Assembly (NCBI GenBank): GCA_024683455.1
Contig: JAIKYE010000075.1
Coordinates: forward strand, 1-35,126
Reading direction: 5' to 3'
DNA: 35,126 nt
Source: Bacteroidaceae bacterium
Lineage (GTDB): Bacteria > Bacteroidota > Bacteroidia > Bacteroidales > Bacteroidaceae
Each line of letters begins with the position of its first letter. The stretch's first letter is position 1. Positions 28,639 through 35,126 of the stretch are shown piece after piece. The position numbers and the translations under genes were made by a program. The notes below the pieces were generated by a model. It searched no databases. It had not been told where the DNA came from and saw only the letters and a program-made list of their open reading frames with translations.

Positions 28639-31158
28639 TCATAGAACTTTCTGTATTGCCTGTTTAACTTTGTCGGCCAACTGCTGATAGGTAATATCCG
28701 AAGTGGGAATTACCGGCGGCAAGTAATGCACCTCAATATGACGAGGATAAAGATACTTACGATGCCTTGGTAAAGCTTCATAAGCACCTCTTATACAGAC
28801 AGGTATAATTGGGATATTCAATTCCTTACTTAATATAGCAAAGGAGAGTTTGAAGTCACCCAACTCACCATCATGCGTACGACTCCCTTCTGGAAAGATA
28901 ACAATATTCTTTCCTTTCTTCAGCACCTGTGCCAACTTCTGAATGCTCTCCTTGAGATGAGCCTGCTCCATGATAATGGTATTGTTACGGTCGGCCAATG
29001 CACGGCGGAACTTGCTCTTGACATGCTGTTCCGTCGCAAAGAAATAACAGGACTTTATCTGGCGCCATGTCAGACCACTCAATACAACCGGTGCATCAAC
29101 AAAACTCTGGTGGTTAGGAGCTAATATATAAGGTCCCTTAGCTGGTATCTGGATTCGTCCATGAATACGCAGGGAATTATAAACCCTAAAGAACAATTTG
29201 AAGCACTTATTCACAAACGGGAAAAGACATGAAGCCTGCGGAATGCGCAAATCGGACACGTTCTCATTAAGCAGGCTGTACCAATCAACTTCTTCAACTT
29301 CAACCTTAGTCTTGCAGGATGCCACATGTTCGGCCATTTCCTTGATATTAGCAAATGAAGCCATCTCGTCAACCACGAGCCGCATTCCAAAGGTGTGCTC
29401 AATGAAACCCTGCAGTCCAACCTTATCCAGAGAGTCCATAGCCAAGTCTGTCTCGACGTGTGAAGAAGGTTTAACAGGAACCTTTTTCTCCTGTTCAATG
29501 TACTGTTTGATGATGCGATACTCCTCCATATCAGGTTCCGGATCTTCCGTACGAACTGGCTGCGATGTACGACAAGCCTCCAGCAAAGCTTGAAGTCTGA
29601 AGCGCTGCAACTTATCCAATTTAGTTCTGGGAAGTTCTCCTCTATAAACGGTCAATGCCATTATCTTCTTGTAATTAACTACTGAGCGGTTATATGGCTC
29701 AATAACTTCACGCTTTAGGGCGACCTCCACCTGTGTATCGTTGAGCAAGGAAGCCCAGGGACTTTGCGGAACGACTATAGCGCGCAGAAGATCATTATCC
29801 TGCATAACAGCAACTTCCTTAACATAGTAATCATACTGCTCCAACTTATATTCTATCTCGCTGGGCTCAATGTTCTTTCCGTTACTAAGTACAATAATCT
29901 CCTTGGTACGTCCCGTAATGGTTACATGTCCTTTTTTACCAATAGTAGCCAAATCGCCCGTGTGCAAGTAGCCGTCTTTGTCAATAACTGCAGCAGTCTC
30001 TTCGGGACGATTATAATAGCCTAACATGACATTAGGACCCTTGGCACATAATTCACCATTTATAAGTTTGCATTCTATACCAGGCAGGGGCAGCCCAACA
30101 CAACCGGGACGAATATCTGTAGGACGGGTAAAGCAGATGATAGGAGCAGTCTCCGTCATACCATAACCCTCCAACACATCCAATCCTATGATTTTCAAGC
30201 CCTCTCCGATCTCCTTGCTAAGAGCTGCACCGCCACTTACAAAATACTTGACGTGACCACCCATCTTGCGACGAATGCTACTGAAAACAAACCTTGAAAA
30301 CGTCCTGGATCTGAAAAAAGCACACATTCGGAAAAGAAATGCAGTAATAGCATTGGAGTCTATCTTCTTCTTGATGCCGCCATAGAGCATTTGCCACAAA
30401 CGTGGAACACCAATTACTATAGCAACCTTACCACGGCAGAGCGTATCCATAAGATCGGGAGCCGTTAGACTTGGGCAAATGGCAACACCACCGCCCGTCC
30501 AGAACGGAGCAACTACACTACCCATAAGAGGAAGGACATGATGCAAAGGAAGTAGAATCATGGTACGATTGGTCCTTGAGAAGATTCTTACGTCCTGTGA
30601 CACGCCCTTAATGTTAGCCATCAGATTCTGGAAACTGAGCATAACTCCCTTAGGACTGCCCGTAGTTCCAGAAGTATAAATAATAAGAGCTACATGCTGA
30701 TTGTACGGCACATCCAACTCAGCCCATGGAAGGCGGTCGGGCAATTGTCGTGCAGCATCTGGATGTTGCTCCATCACGTTTTCTATTACATAGAAAGGAA
30801 TAGACAGACCTGTTTCTTTCAAAGCCTGTTCTACAACAGGAACATTATGTCGTGATGTCCATATACCATGAGGAGTACAATCGCGCAGAATATAAGAGAA
30901 GTCGGAGACGGTACTGCTAGCATCCACAGGGACTGCTACGCCACCCTGTTGCCAAATGCTAAAGAAAGCATAAATCCAGCCCTCGCTGTTTTCGCTAAAG
31001 ACAATGATACGCTTTTGCTCTGAAGAAGGGATTTGCTGGGCAAACATATCTATATACCGTAAAGCCTGGGCAAAAGACACATTGCGTTCACCTGCTATAA
31101 TAGCAGTCTTCTCAAGAAGAGATGGAGTTACTCTTTTCTGCATGCTTAACTTAGCCAT
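28639..31158 (-). CDS. Acyl-AMP ligase / acyl carrier protein / lysophospholipid acyltransferase fusion
   Basis: An 839-residue three-domain protein. Residues about 15-525 are an AMP-forming acyl ligase (P-loop YTSGTTGSPKG at 161-171, GYGMTETAP, the YLHTGDLA and ITGRTKEIIVLSNGKNIEPSEIE hallmarks). About 545-615 is a carrier-protein domain with the phosphopantetheine serine S576 in DLAMDSLDKVG. About 650-839 is a PlsC-type acyltransferase, with the HxxxxD motif H683-x4-D in PNHQSFVDAPV and FPEGSRTHDG near 752-761. A likely scheme is: activate a free fatty acid, load it on the built-in carrier, then transfer it to a lysophospholipid or other acceptor. Start ATG 31158 follows a good promoter. 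No transmembrane segment is obvious. The order resembles E. coli Aas reversed, plus a carrier. Confidence 0.92.
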   Translation of the reverse strand: MAKLSMQKRVTPSLLEKTAIIAGERNVSFAQALRYIDMFAQQIPSSEQKRIIVFSENSEGWIYAFFSIWQQGGVAVPVDASSTVSDFSYILRDCTPHGIWTSRHNVPVVEQALKETGLSIPFYVIENVMEQHPDAARQLPDRLPWAELDVPYNQHVALIIYTSGTTGSPKGVMLSFQNLMANIKGVSQDVRIFSRTNRTMILLPLHHVLPLMGSVVAPFWTGGGVAICPSLTAPDLMDTLCRGKVAIVIGVPRLWQMLYGGIKKKIDSNAITAFLFRMCAFFRSRTFSRFVFSSIRRKMGGHVKYFVSGGAALSKEIGEGLKIIGLDVLEGYGMTETAPIICFTRPTDIRPGCVGLPLPGIECKLINGELCAKGPNVMLGYYNRPEETAAVIDKDGYLHTGDLATIGKKGHVTITGRTKEIIVLSNGKNIEPSEIEYKLEQYDYYVKEVAVMQDNDLLRAIVVPQSPWASLLNDTQVEVALKREVIEPYNRSVVNYKKIMALTVYRGELPRTKLDKLQRFRLQALLEACRTSQPVRTEDPEPDMEEYRIIKQYIEQEKKVPVKPSSHVETDLAMDSLDKVGLQGFIEHTFGMRLVVDEMASFANIKEMAEHVASCKTKVEVEEVDWYSLLNENVSDLRIPQASCLFPFVNKCFKLFFRVYNSLRIHGRIQIPAKGPYILAPNHQSFVDAPVVLSGLTWRQIKSCYFFATEQHVKSKFRRALADRNNTIIMEQAHLKESIQKLAQVLKKGKNIVIFPEGSRTHDGELGDFKLSFAILSKELNIPIIPVCIRGAYEALPRHRKYLYPRHIEVHYLPPVIPTSDITYQQLADKVKQAIQKVL

Positions 31159-31177
31159 TTTATATTTATACCGAAGA

Positions 31178-31207
31178 CAAAATTACGACAAAAACGCCAA
31201 CACACAA
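31178..31207 (-). promoter_or_regulatory. Promoter of the ligase-ACP-acyltransferase gene
   Basis: Leftward TTG at 31207-31205, 19 bases, TAATTTTG at 31185-31178; the ATG at 31158 is about 20 bases downstream. Confidence 0.6.
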
Positions 31208-31289
31208 GAAAATAAACCCATAATGTGGATATTTTGTCCATTTTGTTAAAAAAAAGAATATATTAAACGGGTATTAGGCGAAAAATATG

Positions 31290-31297
31290 TACTTTTG
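31290..31297 (+). promoter_or_regulatory. Promoter -7 box of the flavodoxin-like lipoprotein gene
   Basis: TACTTTTG at 31290-31297. It leaves a leader of about 25 bases before ATG 31329 and shows that the longer frame from 31287 cannot be the real start. Confidence 0.5.
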
Positions 31298-31328
31298 TGA
31301 TGTGAAAGCAAAACCTTATATTCATTGT

Positions 31329-32162
31329 ATGAAGAAGATATTCTTTTGTTCGTTAATGTGTATGGTAATGGTCGCATGCGGAAGCAAGAAGGAAGATTCA
31401 TCCAAGACGGATATTCCTAAAAGCACCGTATTAGTTTTATACTACTCCCAGACTGGAGCCACAGCATCTGTAGCCAACCAAATTAAGTCATACATGAGTG
31501 CTGACATAGAAGAAATCGTCTGCGAGAAACCATATAACGGAGACTTTGCTGCTACCATAGAACGTTGCAAGAAAGAACGCGAAGCGGGAGATACACCTGC
31601 CATAAAGTCTATAAGATCTGACGTTAAGAAATACGACATCATCTTCTTGGGTTATCCCATCTGGTTTGGCACCTACGCACTGCCTATAGCCTCATTGATT
31701 AATGACCTCAACCTTGAAGGAAAGATGATTGTACCTTTCTGCACCTTTGGAAGTGGCGGACTGGAAAGCAGCATCGAAGATTTAAAGGCTCAAATTCCCA
31801 AGGCCATCATCATGGAGGGTTTCGGCATACGTAATGCGCGTCTAAAGTATCTGCAGGAAGAACTTGATGACTTCCTAAAACGCAACGGCTATGTGCAAGG
31901 AGACGTTGAAAAGAAAACTGACTACAGTGTACAAGATGAATTAACAGAGGCAGATAAACAAATCTATCACGAGGCATGTGACAGCTACCCTTTCCCCTTG
32001 GGAACACCAACCTCTGTGGCTAAACGACAGACCCAGAAAGGAACGGAATACCGTTTCATCACACATAACTCAGACGATACCGTATCCGCAAAAACAACGG
32101 TCTATGTAGAGATGCGGAACGAGCAGGATGCTAAAGCTGAGTTTACAAAAGTCGTAAGGTAA
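31329..32162 (+). CDS. Flavodoxin-fold lipoprotein
   Basis: A 277-residue exported protein. The N-terminus MKKIFFCSLMCMVMVACGSKKEDS carries a lipobox ending in C17 (VMVAC), so a membrane-anchored lipoprotein is expected, with Ser-Lys at +2/+3. The mature part is a flavodoxin-like fold: the flavin-phosphate loop VLYYSQTGATASVANQI, a second loop FLGYPIWFGTYALPIASLI, and a third PFCTFGSGGLESSIEDL. A C-terminal extension of about 70 residues (from about 205) is not part of the flavodoxin fold. Redox partner unknown; a periplasmic flavin reductase or quinone-type electron donor is possible. It is followed by the DUF1846 gene after 35 bases. Confidence 0.85.
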   Translation: MKKIFFCSLMCMVMVACGSKKEDSSKTDIPKSTVLVLYYSQTGATASVANQIKSYMSADIEEIVCEKPYNGDFAATIERCKKEREAGDTPAIKSIRSDVKKYDIIFLGYPIWFGTYALPIASLINDLNLEGKMIVPFCTFGSGGLESSIEDLKAQIPKAIIMEGFGIRNARLKYLQEELDDFLKRNGYVQGDVEKKTDYSVQDELTEADKQIYHEACDSYPFPLGTPTSVAKRQTQKGTEYRFITHNSDDTVSAKTTVYVEMRNEQDAKAEFTKVVR

Positions 32163-32197
32163 ATAAAAATATTAGGATAACTTTTTAAGGTAATAAG

Positions 32198-33667
32198 ATG
32201 AAATACGGATTTGACAACGAGAAATACATTCGAATACAAAGTGAGCACATTAAGGAGCGTATAGCACAGTTTAAGGGAAAGCTCTATCTAGAATTGGGCG
32301 GTAAGCTCTTTGATGACCATCACGCCAGCAGAGTACTGCCCGGCTTCCAACCCGACTCCAAACTGCGTATGTTGCAGCAATTGGCAGACTCGGCAGAGAT
32401 TGTCATTGTTATCAGTGCTATTGATATTGAGAAAAACAAGATCCGTCAGGACTTGGGTATCACATACGATGAAGATGTGCTACGACTGAGAAACGAATTC
32501 CAAAACCGAGGATTCCTTGTTAACAACGTGGTTATAACACACTACAACGGACAAAGTTCAGCCGACCAGTATCGCCATCGCCTGGAGAACATGGGCATTA
32601 AAGCCTATTATCACTACACCATTGAAGGCTATCCCCACAATGTGGATCTGATAGATAGCGACGAGGGTTTCGGAAAAGATGACTATGTAGAGACAACAAT
32701 GCCATTGGTTATCGTAACAGCTCCCGGTCCCGGTAGCGGCAAGATGGCCGTCTGTCTCTCTCAACTTTACAATGAGCATAAGCGCGGCGTAGAGGCAGGA
32801 TATGCCAAGTTTGAGACGTTCCCCGTATGGAACCTCCCACTGAAGCACCCCATTAACATTGCTTATGAGGCAGCTACAGCCGACCTTAATGATGTGAACA
32901 TGATAGACCCCTTCCATATGGAAGCCTATGAGAAGGTGGCCATCAACTATAACCGCGACGTAGAAATCTTCCCCGTACTAAATGCTATCTTCGAGGGCAT
33001 CTACGGCAAATGCCCGTACAAGAGCCCAACAGATATGGGTGTTAACATGGTTGGCTTCTGTATCTCGGACGACGAAATCTGCAAAGAAGCTTCACTTCAA
33101 GAGATTGTACGCAGGTATTATACAGCATTGGACAAGTTAGCCCTCGGAGCTTGCAACGAGAACGAGGTGACCAAACTGAAGCTCCTCTTCAAGCAGGCTA
33201 AGATAGACACCGACTACCGAAAGTGTACGGTTGCTGCCAAAGCTCGCCTGGAAGAGACAGGTGTTCCCTGTAGCGCTATCGAACTGGAAGACGGGCACAT
33301 CATCACCGCCAGTAGTTCACCACTTTTGGGTACTTGTGCTTCGCTGCTGCTCAATGCCACAAAGCATCTGGCAGGTATCGACCATAGCATCAAACTTATC
33401 TCACAGGAACTGATAGAGCCAATACAGAAAACAAAAACAGAATATCTTGGAGGACATAACCCCCGTTTGCACACCGACGAAGTTCTAGTAGCATTGTCTG
33501 TGCTCAGTCAGAATGATGCCAACTGCCGTCGTGCATTGGCGATGTTGCCATTGCTCAGAGGATGTCAGGCACATTCGACTGTCATGCTTAGCGAGGTAGA
33601 TCAGAAGATATTCAAGAAATTAGGCATCGGCCTAACCTGTGACCCCGTTCAAAAAGAAGCCGTGTAA
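32198..33667 (+). CDS. DUF1846 family protein
   Basis: A 489-residue cytoplasmic protein of the DUF1846 family, starting MKYGFDNEKYIRIQSEHIKE. It has a P-loop-like sequence TAPGPGSGKMAVCLSQLYNE near 178-195 and many conserved acidic and tyrosine residues (KLYLELGGKLFDDHHASRVL near the start). The family is widespread in anaerobes but no function is known to me. It is 35 bases after the flavodoxin-like lipoprotein gene, with no promoter between them, so they are probably one transcript. It is full-length. Confidence 0.9.
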   Translation: MKYGFDNEKYIRIQSEHIKERIAQFKGKLYLELGGKLFDDHHASRVLPGFQPDSKLRMLQQLADSAEIVIVISAIDIEKNKIRQDLGITYDEDVLRLRNEFQNRGFLVNNVVITHYNGQSSADQYRHRLENMGIKAYYHYTIEGYPHNVDLIDSDEGFGKDDYVETTMPLVIVTAPGPGSGKMAVCLSQLYNEHKRGVEAGYAKFETFPVWNLPLKHPINIAYEAATADLNDVNMIDPFHMEAYEKVAINYNRDVEIFPVLNAIFEGIYGKCPYKSPTDMGVNMVGFCISDDEICKEASLQEIVRRYYTALDKLALGACNENEVTKLKLLFKQAKIDTDYRKCTVAAKARLEETGVPCSAIELEDGHIITASSSPLLGTCASLLLNATKHLAGIDHSIKLISQELIEPIQKTKTEYLGGHNPRLHTDEVLVALSVLSQNDANCRRALAMLPLLRGCQAHSTVMLSEVDQKIFKKLGIGLTCDPVQKEAV

Positions 33668-33723
33668 GATTTGAGAATTAGAACAACGCAGATTATTCAG
33701 TATTATTCAGAAAAACATAATCA

Positions 33724-34830
33724 ATGAAGAAAATTTTAATAATGCTCCTAACAATTTTGATGGGAGAGAGCGCGTTTTCACAGTGTGTAATTAAAGCGGA
33801 ACTGAAAGATGTTGTTGGTGATACAGCATATGTTCAGATTGCAAAACCAGACCTAAGCGGCATAGAAAAAACGGATACAATAAAAGTACAAAAGGGTAAG
33901 TTCACCATCCAAAATACAGACAGCAAGATGCGTATTGTCACTTGCAACGTTAAAACTAGTGATGGGAATAAACGTATGACCATGTATCTAGTGCCTGGAG
34001 AAAAGGGAATCGTGAAAGGTACAACTGAGCAGAATATATGGGATGGCACACAGTTCTATAAGGATTATCAGGACTTAGAAAATGTAACAAATCCCATTCA
34101 TGAAAAGATGAATGAGGTTGGTAAATCGTTCCATAGCCAAGTTGAGAAAGGCGCCAATGCTGATTCTCTGAAAAAAATTATTGACCCCATATATAACGGT
34201 CTTAGAGAAGAACTTAACAAAGCAAAGATGAACTTTATCACCTCACATCCCAATAGCGGTGCAGGTGTAACACTTCTCTTGGGCTTGAAGGATGCAGAAA
34301 AGGCACTGGACATTATGAGCAGCATAGTGACATCCGATAGCAAATATGCGCCTGTAATTAATTATGTCAAGATGCAAATTGAACGCAAGAAGAAGCATGA
34401 GGCCGCACTAAAGAAAGTTGCCGAAGGTAAGTTGGCTCCAGACTTCACTCTTAAGAGCATTGACGGCAGTGACCTTTCTCTCTCATCATTACGTGGTAAA
34501 TACCTGATTTTGGACTTCTGGGGTTCATGGTGCATCTGGTGTATAAAGGGATTCCCCGAACTAAAGAAGTACTATGAGAAGTATAGCGACCGTTTGGAAA
34601 TTCTTGGTGTGGATTGCAGTGATACCGAGGAAAAATGGAAGGCCGCTGTAGAAAAGCATGAACTAAAGTGGAAACATGTCTTTAATCCCAAAGATTCAGA
34701 CCTGACAGAGAAATATGCTATCTCTGGTTTCCCCACAAAGATTGTAATTGATCCCGAGGGTAAGATTGTAAAAACCGTTGTTGGAGAAGATCCTGACTTC
34801 TACAAGTTCCTTGACGAACTCTTCAAGTAA
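33724..34830 (+). CDS. Exported thioredoxin-like protein (DUF4369-TlpA type)
   Basis: A 368-residue protein with signal peptide MKKILIMLLTILMGESAFSQ. An N-terminal DUF4369-like beta domain (about 20-105) is followed by a helical linker (about 110-225) and a thioredoxin/AhpC-TSA domain (about 235-368) with the active site C270-I-W-C273 in FWGSWCIWCIKGFPELKK and the cis-proline GFPTKIVIDPEGKIV. It should act as a periplasmic disulfide reductase, oxidase or isomerase. The WCIWC dipeptide is unusual among TlpA-like proteins, which mostly have CxPC. It lies 56 bases after DUF1846, possibly in one transcript, and ends at a strong terminator. Confidence 0.92.
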   Translation: MKKILIMLLTILMGESAFSQCVIKAELKDVVGDTAYVQIAKPDLSGIEKTDTIKVQKGKFTIQNTDSKMRIVTCNVKTSDGNKRMTMYLVPGEKGIVKGTTEQNIWDGTQFYKDYQDLENVTNPIHEKMNEVGKSFHSQVEKGANADSLKKIIDPIYNGLREELNKAKMNFITSHPNSGAGVTLLLGLKDAEKALDIMSSIVTSDSKYAPVINYVKMQIERKKKHEAALKKVAEGKLAPDFTLKSIDGSDLSLSSLRGKYLILDFWGSWCIWCIKGFPELKKYYEKYSDRLEILGVDCSDTEEKWKAAVEKHELKWKHVFNPKDSDLTEKYAISGFPTKIVIDPEGKIVKTVVGEDPDFYKFLDELFK

Positions 34831-34851
34831 TTACTTATACATATTATAAAG

Positions 34852-34890
34852 AATGGGAAGAGGTCCTCAGCCTCTTCCCATTTTCTTTTA
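34852..34890. terminator. Terminator after the thioredoxin-like gene (bidirectional)
   Basis: AATGGGAAGAGG at 34852-34863 pairs perfectly with CCTCTTCCCATT at 34871-34882 around TCCTCAG, followed by a T-rich tail. The neighbouring gene is convergent, so it may end both. Confidence 0.9.
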
Positions 34891-34907
34891 TCTCTATACT
34901 CTCAACT

Positions 34908-35126
34908 TTACTTAGTCCTACCTGTATAGGCGTCGACGCCTGACGTGTCGATTGTCTGCGAGAAGAACTTCTCGGCAGCCTTAGCAACATCACCAGTCCA
35001 GGGCTGATTTCCATTGACCTGAACTACCCAAAGTTTCAGCTGCTTCTTGTGCCAGTTGACCATGCAGTTGGTACCCCAGGCACCACCATGACCAAACCAC
35101 TCATTCTCGCCATCCTTCTTGGGAGC
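34908..35126 (-). CDS. Beta-lactamase-family serine hydrolase (C-terminal part, cut by window edge)
   Basis: Only the last 72 codons are in the window; the gene continues to the right. Translated leftwards it reads APKKDGENEWFGHGGAWGTN and ends in GVDAYTGRTK. The FGHGGAWGT motif and the following CMVNWHKKQLKLWVVQ strand match the C-terminal part of class C beta-lactamase / penicillin-binding-protein-like serine hydrolases, where HGG takes the place of KTG. The catalytic Ser-x-x-Lys and Tyr motifs lie outside the window. Bacteroidota have many such proteins, mostly not resistance enzymes. Confidence 0.75.
   Translation of the reverse strand, partial: APKKDGENEWFGHGGAWGTNCMVNWHKKQLKLWVVQVNGNQPWTGDVAKAAEKFFSQTIDTSGVDAYTGRTK

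Noticed and set aside
33692..33710. Direct repeat ATTATTCAG twice before the thioredoxin-like gene
   Set aside because: Too short and AT-rich to separate from chance; no link to a regulator.
34908..35126. Antibiotic resistance beta-lactamase
   Set aside because: Only the C-terminus is visible; the family is broad and mostly consists of peptidases or esterases, so resistance cannot be claimed.

Overview
The window is a piece of chromosome from an anaerobic Bacteroidota, most likely Prevotella or a close relative. The reasons are: promoters of the Bacteroidota type (TTTG, about 19-21 bases, TAnnTTTG); almost no Shine-Dalgarno sequences; a type IX secretion C-terminal domain on a large glycosidase; Bacteroidota families such as DUF4491 and a PurF-like protein starting MGGFFGT; and pyruvate formate-lyase with its activase, the hallmark of mixed-acid fermentation. 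No rRNA, tRNA, CRISPR array, insertion sequence or phage gene was seen. Assignments rest on reading motifs by eye; no database search was possible.

Layout. 1-309 is the start of a secreted protein read leftwards (cut by the window edge), followed by a 543-base spacer holding a perfect inverted repeat. 853-4742 holds a tRNA adenine methyltransferase (trmN6-like), then pflB and pflA separated by a strong hairpin. 4888-13737 is a tightly packed rightward block: a 1524-residue multi-domain GH2 beta-galactosidase, a CbiG protein ending in half a CobM-type methylase, a one-base-overlapping DUF4491 membrane protein, and a GH3 beta-xylosidase-like enzyme. 13740-15854 runs leftwards: a RelB-like antitoxin with a PIN toxin, a CsgG-like secreted protein, and free methionine-(R)-sulfoxide reductase. 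16075-18312 holds a phytase-like secreted protein facing a PagL-type lipid A deacylase. 18554-21236 has an SGNH esterase, then a leftward secreted metalloprotease and FMN reductase pair.

21379-25331 runs rightwards: a Na/Pi transporter fused to a PhoU-like region and an OmpR/PhoB-type DNA-binding domain, then DUF2023 with flavodoxin, then a ZIP metal transporter. 25429-26736 is enolase (leftward). 27092-28534 is a PurF-like protein lacking the catalytic cysteine. It faces an 839-residue acyl-AMP ligase / carrier protein / acyltransferase (28639-31158). 31329-34830 has a flavodoxin-like lipoprotein, a DUF1846 protein and a thioredoxin-like exported protein. The window ends in the C-terminus of a beta-lactamase-family hydrolase.

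Functionally the region mixes central fermentation (pflBA, eno, flavodoxin), plant or host glycan degradation (GH2, GH3, SGNH esterase), envelope modification (PagL, acyltransferase) and redox maintenance (msrC, thioredoxin-like protein, two further flavodoxin-fold proteins). The strongest candidate for something new is the transporter-PhoU-winged-helix fusion at 21379-23364, which reads as a membrane-bound phosphate sensor, transporter and transcription factor in one chain. The half CobM domain, the cysteine-less PurF-like protein and the ligase-ACP-acyltransferase protein are the next most interesting.
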